Of a DNA stretch of 64,000 bases, positions 32,723-40,597 are shown in pieces; the stretch's first letter is position 1, and the number at the start of each line of letters is the position of its first letter. The translations under genes and the position numbers were made by a program. The notes below the pieces were generated by a model. It did not search any database, was not told the DNA's origin, and saw only the letters and a list, made by a program, of their open reading frames with translations. Source of the stretch: Flavobacterium saccharophilum (GTDB lineage: Bacteria; Bacteroidota; Bacteroidia; Flavobacteriales; Flavobacteriaceae); NCBI RefSeq assembly GCF_900142735.1, contig NZ_FRBY01000005.1, positions 372,001 to 436,000 of the forward strand, read 5' to 3'.

Positions 32723-32962
32723 ATGTCTAGAAAAATAAAATTAATTTGGGATTTCCGTGGTCCTGCTTCTGCAAAAACAGCAGAACATCATGAAATTCAT
32801 TTGAAAGAATATATCGCTATAGAAAAGCTTCCGCTAAATATTACGGGTTTTAAAATTGTAAACGGCATGCATGCCACAGCTTTTATGGTGGTTATCGAAG
32901 AAAATATGATTACAGTAAGAGATGCTTTGAAACCACATCGTGGGGAAGTGTTTGAAGGTTAA
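32723..32962 (+). CDS. Small conserved cytosolic protein
   Basis: A 79-residue protein without signal or membrane segment: MSRKIKLIWDFRGPASAKTA, then an EHHEIHLKEY His/Glu cluster, and GFKIVNGMHATAFMVVIEEN. I believe it is a conserved flavobacterial hypothetical but know no function. The two nearby His and Glu residues could bind a metal. It is isolated between repeat-rich gaps and preceded by a TACCTTTG element. Confidence 0.65.
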   Translation: MSRKIKLIWDFRGPASAKTAEHHEIHLKEYIAIEKLPLNITGFKIVNGMHATAFMVVIEENMITVRDALKPHRGEVFEG

Positions 32963-32975
32963 ATTCCAAATAAAA

Positions 32976-33019
32976 AAATCCAAATTCCACACTATCGCTA
33001 GTAATTGGAATTTGGATTT
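32976..33019. repeat. Palindromic repeat, relative of 20555-20620
   Basis: AAATCCAAATTCCA (32976-32989) pairs perfectly with TGGAATTTGGATTT (33006-33019); the loop holds a small ACTA-TCGC-TAGT hairpin. It shares its arm sequence with the 20.5 kb element. Confidence 0.6.
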
Positions 33020-33091
33020 ATATTTTACTGTTTTCTTTTTGTTTCTTTTGTGGAATTTGGTGCCGAAGCTTCGGGATTAAATATTGAAATT

Positions 33092-35287
33092 TTAATTCGC
33101 GACCTCGCTTATAAACTTAATTCTCATCAGCCTTAATTCATCAATATCATAATCGCCATCGAATTCTTTCAATGCATCTTCGATTTTATCTGATTCTGAT
33201 TCCATGAAATAATCATGGATTTCTTCCTGTTGATCATCATCCAACATATCGTCAACCCAATATTTGATATTCAATTTGGTGCCAGAATATACGATTTGCT
33301 CCATTTCTTTAATCAGGGCATCCATCGTTAATCCTTTCGCGGAAGCGATATCATTTAAAGATAACTTTCGATCTATATTTTGAATGATATATAGTTTATT
33401 GGCCGAATTTACTCCTGTTGATTTTACAACTAAATCGTCTGGACGAATAATATCATTATCTTCAACATAACGACTTATTAGGGCAACGAATTCTCCACCA
33501 TATTTCTTAGCTTTTCCTTCTCCAACACCGTGAATATTGAATAATTCATTTAAGGTAATTGGATATTTCAGAGCCATGTCTTCAAGCGAAGGATCCTGAA
33601 AAACTACAAATGGAGGTACTCCAAGTTTTTTGGCTACTTTTTTACGAAGTTCGCGCAACATTCCCATTAAAACTTCATCAGCGGTTCCTGATGATTTTGA
33701 TGCTGTTACGATTGCTTCATCTTCAGATTCATTGTATTCGTGATCTTCAGACATTAAAAAGGATACCGGTTTTTTTATGAAGTTCAAACCTTCTTTGGTG
33801 ATTTTCACCACACCATACGTTTCAATATCTTTAGATAAATAGCCTGCGACTAATACTTGTCGAAGCAACGCCATCCAGTATTTTTCATCATGATCGGAGC
33901 CTGAACCAAAAAAAGATTGCGTGTCTGTTTTATGTGCTTTAATAACTGCGTTTATACGACCTATTAAAGTAAAGACAATTTCTTTTGACTTGTAAATATG
34001 TTTGGTATCACGAACGATTTCCAACAATTTAACGACCTGATCTTGTGCTTCAATTTTGTTTTTCGGATTACGAACGTTGTCATCCATATCTGCACCTTCT
34101 CCGGTTTCGCTGTCGAATTCTTCACCAAAATAATGCAGTAAGAACTTTCTTCGTGACATTGAGGTTTCGGCGTAAGCCACAACTTCCTGCAAAAGAGCAA
34201 AACCAATTTCCTGTTCAGCAACTGGTTTCCCGGACATGAATTTCTCCAGCTTTTCTACATCTTTATAAGAGTAATAGGCTAAACAATGTCCTTCTCCTCC
34301 ATCACGACCGGCACGACCCGTTTCCTGATAATAACTTTCCAATGATTTTGGAATGTCATGGTGAATTACAAAACGAACGTCTGGTTTATCAATTCCCATT
34401 CCGAAGGCGATTGTTGCTACTACCACATCTACGTCTTCCATCAAAAACATATCCTGATGTTTGGCGCGGGTTTTAGCATCTAAACCTGCATGATAAGGAA
34501 CAGCACTGATTCCGTTTACTTGTAAAACTTCGGCAATGGACTCGACTTTTTTACGGCTTAAGCAATAAATAATTCCGGATTTGCCTTTATGTTGTTTGAT
34601 AAATCGAATGATATCCGATTCAATATTTTTCGTTTTTGTGCGAACTTCGTAGTACAAGTTCGGTCTGTTGAATGATGCTTTGAAAGTATTTGCATCAGAC
34701 ATATCAAGGTTTTTCAGAATATCTTCCTGAACTTTTGGGGTTGCAGTTGCGGTTAGTCCAATAATAGGAACCTGACCTAATTGTTTTATTATGTTTTTCA
34801 GGTTTCGGTATTCCGGCCTAAAGTCATGACCCCATTCTGAAATACAATGCGCTTCATCAATAGCGACAAACGAAATAGGTACACTCTGTAAAAAAGCCAC
34901 ATATTCTTCTTTAGTCAAAGATTCCGGCGCTACATACAAAAGTTTGGTTAAACCAGAAGTGATGTCTTTTTTAACTTGTGCAATTTCTGTTTTGGTGAGG
35001 GAGGAATTTAGTACATGGGCAATTCCGTTTTCTGAAGAAAGGCTTCGAATCGCATCAACCTGATTTTTCATCAAAGCAATCAAAGGAGAAACAACGATGG
35101 CTGTTCCGTCCTGAATTAAAGCGGGTAATTGATAACAAAGAGACTTTCCACCGCCGGTTGGCATAATTACAAAAGTATTCTTCTTATCTAAAATACTCGT
35201 AATGACTTGCTCCTGCAAGCCCTTAAATTGGCTAAAGCCGAAATACTTCTTTAATTCCTTGTGTATTTCAATTTCGTTTGAATTCAT
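33092..35287 (-). CDS. recQ: RecQ-family ATP-dependent DNA helicase, zinc cysteines absent
   Basis: A 731-residue 3'-5' helicase for recombination and repair. Helicase core: TGGGKS at 44-49, DEAHCISEWGHDFRPEYR from 144, GLTATATP, and the Q-TGRAGRDG motif VI. The RQC and winged-helix region and a C-terminal HRDC domain (LYIIQNIDRKLS and a long acidic tail) follow. The usual zinc site of RecQ (C-R-R...CxxC..C) is altered: the position reads SMSRRKFLLHYFGEEFD followed by a GEGADMDDN stretch with no Cys. The rest of the helicase core is intact. Its ATG lies 30 bases from the kdsD promoter on the other strand. Confidence 0.95.
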   Translation of the reverse strand: MNSNEIEIHKELKKYFGFSQFKGLQEQVITSILDKKNTFVIMPTGGGKSLCYQLPALIQDGTAIVVSPLIALMKNQVDAIRSLSSENGIAHVLNSSLTKTEIAQVKKDITSGLTKLLYVAPESLTKEEYVAFLQSVPISFVAIDEAHCISEWGHDFRPEYRNLKNIIKQLGQVPIIGLTATATPKVQEDILKNLDMSDANTFKASFNRPNLYYEVRTKTKNIESDIIRFIKQHKGKSGIIYCLSRKKVESIAEVLQVNGISAVPYHAGLDAKTRAKHQDMFLMEDVDVVVATIAFGMGIDKPDVRFVIHHDIPKSLESYYQETGRAGRDGGEGHCLAYYSYKDVEKLEKFMSGKPVAEQEIGFALLQEVVAYAETSMSRRKFLLHYFGEEFDSETGEGADMDDNVRNPKNKIEAQDQVVKLLEIVRDTKHIYKSKEIVFTLIGRINAVIKAHKTDTQSFFGSGSDHDEKYWMALLRQVLVAGYLSKDIETYGVVKITKEGLNFIKKPVSFLMSEDHEYNESEDEAIVTASKSSGTADEVLMGMLRELRKKVAKKLGVPPFVVFQDPSLEDMALKYPITLNELFNIHGVGEGKAKKYGGEFVALISRYVEDNDIIRPDDLVVKSTGVNSANKLYIIQNIDRKLSLNDIASAKGLTMDALIKEMEQIVYSGTKLNIKYWVDDMLDDDQQEEIHDYFMESESDKIEDALKEFDGDYDIDELRLMRIKFISEVAN

Positions 35288-35312
35288 TCTTTATATTAAT
35301 GGATATTTTGTA

Positions 35313-35320
35313 TAAATTTG
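35313..35320 (+). promoter_or_regulatory. -7 promoter element of kdsD-tatC
   Basis: TAAATTTG on the plus strand. Its last three bases are a TTG codon in the kdsD frame, so that codon cannot be the start of translation. Confidence 0.55.
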
Positions 35321-35374
35321 CAACACATAAAGATACAACTTTCTTTTATACATACAAATTTTAAATATTCTGTT

Positions 35375-36340
35375 TTGATTTCAAAAGAAAATATATTGGC
35401 AATTGCCAAAAAAACCATACTATCTGAAAGTGAGGCAATTATAAAGTTAATTGATTTTCTTGACGAAAATTTCTACGAAGCTGTTCAACGCATTTACGAA
35501 ACCAAAGGCCGATTGATCGTTACCGGAATAGGAAAAAGCGCCATCATTGCCCAAAAAATGGTTGCCACTTTTAACTCAACCGGAACGCCATCTATGTTTT
35601 TGCATGCCTCAGAAGCTATTCATGGCGACTTAGGAATGATCCAAAAAGAAGATATCATTATTTGCATTTCAAAAAGCGGTAACAGTCCTGAAATAAAAGT
35701 CCTTGTCCCATTATTAAAACGTTTCGGAAACATTTTAATTGCGATTACAGGAAACATAACTTCATCTTTAGCAAAAGGTTCTGATTATGTCCTAAACACC
35801 ACTGTTGAGACAGAAGCCTGCCCAATTAATCTTGCTCCAACAAACAGCACAACAGCACAACTTGTAATGGGTGATGCATTAGCCGTTTGTTTGATGGAAA
35901 TGCGTGATTTTAAGCCCGAAGATTTTGCCGTTTATCACCCTGGAGGTGCTTTAGGAAAAAAACTATTGCTTCGTGTGAAAGATATGATTGAACATTCGTT
36001 AAAACCAATGGTAACGCCTGAAACTTCAATCAAAAAAGCTATTTTTGAAATCTCTGAGAAAAGATTAGGCGTTACTGCCGTAATCGAAGAGGGCAAAATT
36101 ATTGGAATTATTACCGATGGAGACATCCGAAGAATGCTAAACGACGTAGATACTATTGCAGACTTAACGGCAAAAGATATTATGTCTAAAAACCCTAAAT
36201 TAATCTCTTCCGAAACCATGGCAGTAGACGCTTTGAATATGATGGAAGATTTTTCAATAACACAACTCATTGTTGCTGACAATGGCGAGTACAAAGGAGT
36301 ATTACATTTACATGACATATTAAAAGAAGGAATCGTATAA
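35375..36340 (+). CDS. kdsD: Arabinose-5-phosphate isomerase, KpsF/GutQ family
   Basis: A 321-residue enzyme converting ribulose 5-phosphate to arabinose 5-phosphate for Kdo and hence LPS core. A SIS domain (about 30-170; VTGIGKSAIIAQKM, CISKSGNSPEIK, CPINLAPTNSTTAQLVMGDA) is followed by two CBS domains (about 205-320). No ATG exists before residue about 60, and the family normally begins ISKENIL, so the TTG at 35375 is the likely start; a TTG at 35318 is inside the -7 element. The stop overlaps the tatC ATG by one base (TAATG). Confidence 0.92.
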   Translation: MISKENILAIAKKTILSESEAIIKLIDFLDENFYEAVQRIYETKGRLIVTGIGKSAIIAQKMVATFNSTGTPSMFLHASEAIHGDLGMIQKEDIIICISKSGNSPEIKVLVPLLKRFGNILIAITGNITSSLAKGSDYVLNTTVETEACPINLAPTNSTTAQLVMGDALAVCLMEMRDFKPEDFAVYHPGGALGKKLLLRVKDMIEHSLKPMVTPETSIKKAIFEISEKRLGVTAVIEEGKIIGIITDGDIRRMLNDVDTIADLTAKDIMSKNPKLISSETMAVDALNMMEDFSITQLIVADNGEYKGVLHLHDILKEGIV

Positions 36341-37155
36341 TGGCAAAAAAGAACCTTGGCGAGATGTCATTTTTAGACCATCTTGAAGAACTAAGATGGT
36401 TATTAGTTAGAAGTACAACTGCAACGCTGATAATGGCATTTGTAACTTATTTTATCAGTGATTATTTATTTGACAAAATCATTTTAGGTCCAACCAGACC
36501 TAGTTTTTTTACTTACGTATGGTTTTGTGATTTATCACATCAATTAGGATTTGCGGATAGCATCTGTATTACCGAACTGAATTTCATTATTCAAAATACG
36601 GAGATGGAAGGTCAGGTAAACATTTTTGTCTGGATGTGTATTTTGGCTGGTTTCATTTTAAGTTTCCCTTACATTTTATTTGAAATCTGGAAATTCATTA
36701 GTCCGGCATTATATGAAAAAGAAAGAAAAAATGCGAGGGTATTCATATTCGCTTCTTCTCTACTTTTCTTTTTAGGGGTACTATTTGGTTATTTTGTTGT
36801 TATTCCGATGTCAGTAAATTTCGTTGCGACTTTCTCTGTGAGTGATGTTGTGAAGAATCAATTTACGTTGGACTCTTATATGGGAATGGTAAAAACAAGT
36901 ATTTTGGGTAGCGCCATCTTTTTTGAATTGCCGATCGCTATTTATTTCTTAACTAAATTAGGATTAGTAACTCCTGATTTTTTAAGAAAATATTGGAAGT
37001 ATGCCGTGATTATCATTTTGATTATTGCCGCAATCGTCACGCCACCAGACGTAGTAAGCCAGACTATCGTAGCAATACCAATGTTGCTTATTTACGAAGT
37101 GAGTATCCTGATTTCAAAAGTTGTTTATCGAAATAAATTAAAAGAAAATGTCTGA
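36340..37155 (+). CDS. tatC: Sec-independent translocase protein TatC
   Basis: A 271-residue six-helix inner-membrane protein that recognises twin-arginine signals. The N-terminus MAKKNLGEMSFLDHLEELRWLL carries the family signature; membrane segments fall at about 25-45, 98-118, 135-160, 190-210, 222-240 and 243-260; IVTPPDVVSQ matches the conserved C-terminal block. Translationally coupled to kdsD (1-base overlap) and overlaps the next gene by 8 bases. No tatA is adjacent. Confidence 0.95.
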   Translation: MAKKNLGEMSFLDHLEELRWLLVRSTTATLIMAFVTYFISDYLFDKIILGPTRPSFFTYVWFCDLSHQLGFADSICITELNFIIQNTEMEGQVNIFVWMCILAGFILSFPYILFEIWKFISPALYEKERKNARVFIFASSLLFFLGVLFGYFVVIPMSVNFVATFSVSDVVKNQFTLDSYMGMVKTSILGSAIFFELPIAIYFLTKLGLVTPDFLRKYWKYAVIIILIIAAIVTPPDVVSQTIVAIPMLLIYEVSILISKVVYRNKLKENV

Positions 37156-37501
37156 ATTAATTCAAGAATTTAACGACTATCGTTCTAGAATGAACGAAAA
37201 ATTATTAGCTGACAATAACAAAATTGTAAAGCGAATTTTTAATCTTGACACCAACGCTTATGCTCCGGGAGCTCTTGATGTAAAAACAAAAGAACTTTTA
37301 GGATTAGTAGCATCTACAGTTTTACGTTGTGATGACTGCGTAAAATATCATTTAGAAACAAGCCATAAAGAAGGTGTAACGAAAGAAGAAATGATGGAAG
37401 CAATGGGTATCGCAACTTTGGTTGGGGGAACAATTGTAATTCCGCATTTAAGGAGAGCTTACGAATTTTGGGAAGCTTTAGAAGAAGAGGCCGGGAATTA
37501 G
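37148..37501 (+). CDS. Carboxymuconolactone decarboxylase/AhpD-like protein
   Basis: A 117-residue small helical protein of the CMD family. The CxxC site is in VLRCDDCVKYHLETSHKEG, with the following His residues of an AhpD-type active site; MMEAMGIATLVGGTIVIPHL completes the core. AhpD-like proteins act as thiol-disulphide reductants, for example with peroxiredoxins; the substrate here is unknown. It overlaps tatC by 8 bases, so kdsD-tatC-CMD is one operon. Confidence 0.88.
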   Translation: MSELIQEFNDYRSRMNEKLLADNNKIVKRIFNLDTNAYAPGALDVKTKELLGLVASTVLRCDDCVKYHLETSHKEGVTKEEMMEAMGIATLVGGTIVIPHLRRAYEFWEALEEEAGN

Positions 37502-37502
37502 A

Positions 37503-37532
37503 AAATGTGCCAATTAGATCATTAGATAATTT
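37503..37532. repeat. Inverted copy of the ATTATCTA/GGCACATT repeat
   Basis: On the minus strand this reads AATTATCTAATGATCTAATTGGCACATT, matching 14311-14338 except for one base. It begins just after the AhpD-like gene. Confidence 0.55.
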
Positions 37533-37684
37533 CCTAAAAATGCTCTAATTATTTAATCCATAATAGTCATGTAGATAATTCTGAAAACGCAATAATTTGT
37601 TAATTCATTTATCTAGTTGATTATTTTACTTTTAATTTGTCCCTTATAATAAATTTTAAAATTGAATTTGAGTTAGTTTTTCAA

Positions 37685-37726
37685 TTATCTCATTTTCTAA
37701 TTATCTAATTATCTAATTATCTAATT
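37685..37726. repeat. TCTAATTA tandem repeat upstream of lptB
   Basis: Three full TCTAATTA units and a partial fourth (37696-37726), preceded by TTATCTCATTT. The array ends 6 bases before the lptB ATG, so copy number changes would alter the 5' untranslated region. Confidence 0.7.
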
Positions 37727-37732
37727 GAAAAA

Positions 37733-38473
37733 ATGAAGCTAAGAGCCGATAATTTAATCAAAACCTATAAAGGACGTAGTGTTGTAAAAGGAATTTCTGT
37801 TGAAGTAAATCAAGGAGAAATCGTGGGGCTTTTGGGTCCGAATGGTGCTGGAAAAACAACTTCGTTTTATATGATTGTGGGATTGGTAAAACCAAATCAG
37901 GGAAATATTTATCTTGATGATTTGAACATTACCGATTATCCTATGTACAAACGTGCACAGCAAGGAATTGGTTATTTGGCACAGGAAGCTTCGGTTTTTA
38001 GAAAATTAAGCATTGAAGATAACATCCTGAGCGTTTTACAATTGACAAAACTTTCCAAAGAAGAGCAAATTGCAAAAATGGAAAGTTTAATTGAAGAATT
38101 CAGTTTAGAACATATTCGTACCAACCGAGGCGATTTACTTTCGGGAGGAGAACGCCGTCGTACTGAGATTGCACGTGCCTTGGCAACAGATCCAAAATTT
38201 ATTTTATTGGATGAACCTTTTGCAGGAGTTGATCCTGTTGCAGTTGAAGACATTCAAAGAATTGTAGCGCAATTAAAAAACAAAAACATCGGAATCTTAA
38301 TTACAGATCACAACGTTCAGGAAACCCTGGCAATTACCGATAAAACATACCTAATGTTTGAAGGAGGGATTTTGAAAGCCGGAATTCCGGAAGAATTGGT
38401 TGAAGACGAAATGGTACGCCGCGTTTATCTTGGACAAAACTTCGAATTGCGTAAAAAGAAACTTGAATTTTAA
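37733..38473 (+). CDS. lptB: LPS export system ATP-binding protein LptB
   Basis: A 246-residue ABC ATPase powering LPS transport from the inner membrane with LptFG. Walker A GPNGAGKTTSFYM, the LptB-type Q-loop region YLAQEASVFRKLS, signature LLSGGERRRTEIARAL, Walker B FILLDEPFAGVDP and ITDHNVQE as H-loop; the C-terminal LVEDEMVRRVYLGQNFELRKK is typical. No lptFG genes are adjacent. It follows the kdsD-tatC unit after a repeat-containing gap of 231 bases, and a terminator follows. Confidence 0.95.
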   Translation: MKLRADNLIKTYKGRSVVKGISVEVNQGEIVGLLGPNGAGKTTSFYMIVGLVKPNQGNIYLDDLNITDYPMYKRAQQGIGYLAQEASVFRKLSIEDNILSVLQLTKLSKEEQIAKMESLIEEFSLEHIRTNRGDLLSGGERRRTEIARALATDPKFILLDEPFAGVDPVAVEDIQRIVAQLKNKNIGILITDHNVQETLAITDKTYLMFEGGILKAGIPEELVEDEMVRRVYLGQNFELRKKKLEF

Positions 38474-38487
38474 TAAAGTTATATGTG

Positions 38488-38525
38488 AAAGGTAAAAAGT
38501 GAAATGTAAATTACTTTTTACCTTT
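38488..38525 (+). terminator. Intrinsic terminator of lptB
   Basis: AAAGGTAAAAAGT (38488-38500) pairs with ACTTTTTACCTTT (38513-38525) over a 12-base loop, followed by a T run. Confidence 0.8.
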
Positions 38526-38568
38526 TTTCTTTTATATCTTATAAATTATATTTTGCAGAAACTCTGAT

Positions 38569-38790
38569 ATGACCCCACAAAAACCAACTCAGCAGGATTA
38601 CAACAACTGGCACAACGATCCTAATAATTGGCATCTAGGCATGTTTTATTATAACAAAGAAGACAAAAGAATGTTTGTTCCTAAAAGACTTAAATGGGCT
38701 GGATTCACGATTAACTTTGGAAATACAAAAGCAATTTTAATTACGATTGCTTTTCTTTTCTTCATCTATACTTTGACACAACTTAAATAA
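38569..38790 (+). CDS. Small membrane protein, DUF5808-like
   Basis: A 73-residue protein. The N-terminal half contains NNWHLGMFYYNKEDKRMFVP and KRLKWAGFTINFGN, which matches my memory of the DUF5808 signature (Y-N-x-D-x-R-x-F-V-P-K-R followed by a W-x-x-N-F strand). One C-terminal membrane helix follows (AILITIAFLFFIYTLTQL). Function unknown. It is monocistronic; a TATTTTG element at 38549-38555 lies just upstream. Confidence 0.7.
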   Translation: MTPQKPTQQDYNNWHNDPNNWHLGMFYYNKEDKRMFVPKRLKWAGFTINFGNTKAILITIAFLFFIYTLTQLK

Positions 38791-38817
38791 GTTTTCAGTC
38801 AGTAAGAAACTGAAAAC
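38791..38817. terminator. Inverted repeat between convergent genes
   Basis: GTTTTCAGT (38791-38799) pairs with ACTGAAAAC (38809-38817). It sits between the DUF5808 and GH25 stops; the T tails are weak, so termination is only likely. Confidence 0.45.
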
Positions 38818-38829
38818 TGCAACTGTTTA

Positions 38830-39687
38830 CTACTCAACAGTTATAAACTGCAATTGTTCCAAATCGCCATTATAGATATTTACATCTACTCTATGCTTAA
38901 CTCCTGGTAACGAAGCTTTCTCTGTAAACTGCCAAAAAAGCCAATCGTCTTCGATTTTTTCTCTATAAAAATTGTAGTTGGCAATCCAAAACAAATACTC
39001 GCTGAATTCCTCTTTTAAGAAATCGTCATAATAGCTTTCTCCTGTATAAATTATTGGACGGACCTGATAATGCTTTTCTACTTTAGTTAGCCATCTTTTT
39101 AAGCCTTTTTTTAAACTATCTAAAGGTTGATTTTTTGGCAATTTTTCAATATCTAAAACGGGAGGCAAATCTCCTTTTTGCAATTTTACTGTTTTAATAA
39201 AAAGATTTGCCTGCTCGATTGAATTTTCGTTTGGACGATAATAATGATACGCACCACGCATTATTTTATTCTCTTTTGCCCCTTCCCAATTCTTTTTGAA
39301 TTGTCCATCTACCCTATCGTTTCCGGCAGTAGCACGTATAAATACAAATTGAACAGGATATTTTTCTTCTAAAATTTCAACCTCTTCCCAATCGATCTTT
39401 CCCTGAAATTCAGACACATCAATTCCAATCACTTTCCCCTTATGATTCTCCAAAACCCGAATGTTTCGAACATCAGAAAGATGCTTGTCAACGGCATCTT
39501 CCTCTAAAACTTTATCCGATTTAAATCCGAGGTAATAAGCCAATCCTGCGCGATAATGATAAACAGCTCCAATGAAAAGCAATGCTAAAAAAGAGTATAC
39601 GATAAAGCGAATCAATCTACTAAAAGCAGAACGAGTTGGTTGCGTTTTTCGGGAATAAGAAGTTCGTCTTGTCGTTTTTCTTGCCAT
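38830..39687 (-). CDS. Membrane-anchored GH25 lysozyme
   Basis: A 285-residue protein with a basic Arg/Lys/Thr-rich cytosolic tail (MARKTTRRTSYSRKTQPTRS), one membrane helix at about 26-46 (RFIVYSFLALLFIGAVYHY) and a periplasmic GH25 muramidase domain (about 85-280). Catalytic-site motifs are visible: GIDVSEFQGKIDW, FVFIRATAG, GAYHYYRPN, PPVLDIEKLP and LFWQFTEKASLPG. GH25 enzymes cleave the MurNAc-GlcNAc bond. The pssA stop is 9 bases upstream, so it is the second gene of a pssA-led operon, linking phospholipid synthesis and wall turnover in one transcript. Confidence 0.92.
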   Translation of the reverse strand: MARKTTRRTSYSRKTQPTRSAFSRLIRFIVYSFLALLFIGAVYHYRAGLAYYLGFKSDKVLEEDAVDKHLSDVRNIRVLENHKGKVIGIDVSEFQGKIDWEEVEILEEKYPVQFVFIRATAGNDRVDGQFKKNWEGAKENKIMRGAYHYYRPNENSIEQANLFIKTVKLQKGDLPPVLDIEKLPKNQPLDSLKKGLKRWLTKVEKHYQVRPIIYTGESYYDDFLKEEFSEYLFWIANYNFYREKIEDDWLFWQFTEKASLPGVKHRVDVNIYNGDLEQLQFITVE

Positions 39688-39696
39688 TCGGATAAA

Positions 39697-40407
39697 CTAC
39701 TTTTTCAAAAACATATTATTGACAACTGACAACAACACATAAAAAATGATAATTAACGGAATAGCGATATAATGCAACAAAAGCACCATTAAAACAGACA
39801 CTATCAGAAACACAATTTGAAGTGTATTTTCCTTAAAACTAAATTTCTTGATTTTTAAAGAGAATAACGGAATTTCAGCATTCAAAATATAAGCACTGCA
39901 TAAAGTAATAACCAGTAAAACCCATTGATTGGTTAGAATTTCCAACATCATTAATGAATCGGAATATTTCAAAACCAAAGGCAAACTCAAAATAAACAAT
40001 GCATTTGCTGGTGTTGGTAAACCAATAAATGAATCGGTTTGGCGCGTGTCAATATTGAAATTTGCTAATCTATAACAAGAACCTAAAGTCACGATAAATC
40101 CTAAAAACGGAATTGCCGGATTGTTTCCCAATTCATGAGCACTGTTTGTAAACAAACTATACATGACATAACCTGGAGCAACACCACTTGTTACCATATC
40201 AGCCAAAGAATCCAACTGTAATCCAAGCGGACTTGAAACTTTAAACAATCGGGCAAAAAAACCATCAAAAAAATCAAAAAAGATTCCTAAACACACCATA
40301 TAAAAAGCCATTTCATAATTGGCTTCAGAAATAAAAACAACTGCAATACAACCGCAGAAAAGATTGATTAATGTAATTAAATTAGGAATGTGTTTTTTAA
40401 TATTCAT
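39697..40407 (-). CDS. pssA: CDP-diacylglycerol--serine O-phosphatidyltransferase
   Basis: A 236-residue inner-membrane enzyme making phosphatidylserine, the precursor of phosphatidylethanolamine. The CDP-alcohol phosphotransferase motif (D-G-x2-A-R-x8-G-x3-D-x3-D) is in DGFFARLFKVSSPLGLQLDS followed by LAD. About six to eight hydrophobic segments are seen; the N-terminus NIKKHIPNLITLINLFCGC is standard. No psd gene is adjacent. Its promoter matches the consensus well. Confidence 0.95.
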   Translation of the reverse strand: MNIKKHIPNLITLINLFCGCIAVVFISEANYEMAFYMVCLGIFFDFFDGFFARLFKVSSPLGLQLDSLADMVTSGVAPGYVMYSLFTNSAHELGNNPAIPFLGFIVTLGSCYRLANFNIDTRQTDSFIGLPTPANALFILSLPLVLKYSDSLMMLEILTNQWVLLVITLCSAYILNAEIPLFSLKIKKFSFKENTLQIVFLIVSVLMVLLLHYIAIPLIIIFYVLLSVVNNMFLKK

Positions 40408-40435
40408 CTTTATAAATTTTGATAATGGTGAGGAA

Positions 40436-40464
40436 CAAATTTAGTATAATAACTGCATGTACAA
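40436..40464 (-). promoter_or_regulatory. Promoter of pssA
   Basis: TTG (40462-40464), an 18-base spacer and TAAATTTG (40436-40443) on the minus strand, 28 bases before the ATG. Confidence 0.65.
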
Positions 40465-40548
40465 GCCGTTTTCTTAAGAGTTTTTTATTTGAAATTTTGA
40501 GTTTCGCAATATTTCTCAAAAGGAATAAATTAGATGGGTAAAATATTA

Positions 40549-40556
40549 TATTTTTG
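40549..40556 (+). promoter_or_regulatory. -7 promoter element of the PorV-family gene
   Basis: TATTTTTG on the plus strand, 41 bases before the TTG start at 40598. Confidence 0.45.
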
Positions 40557-40597
40557 ATAAAAATTAAAACAGGCCTCAGTCTGCAAAAAAATATACG

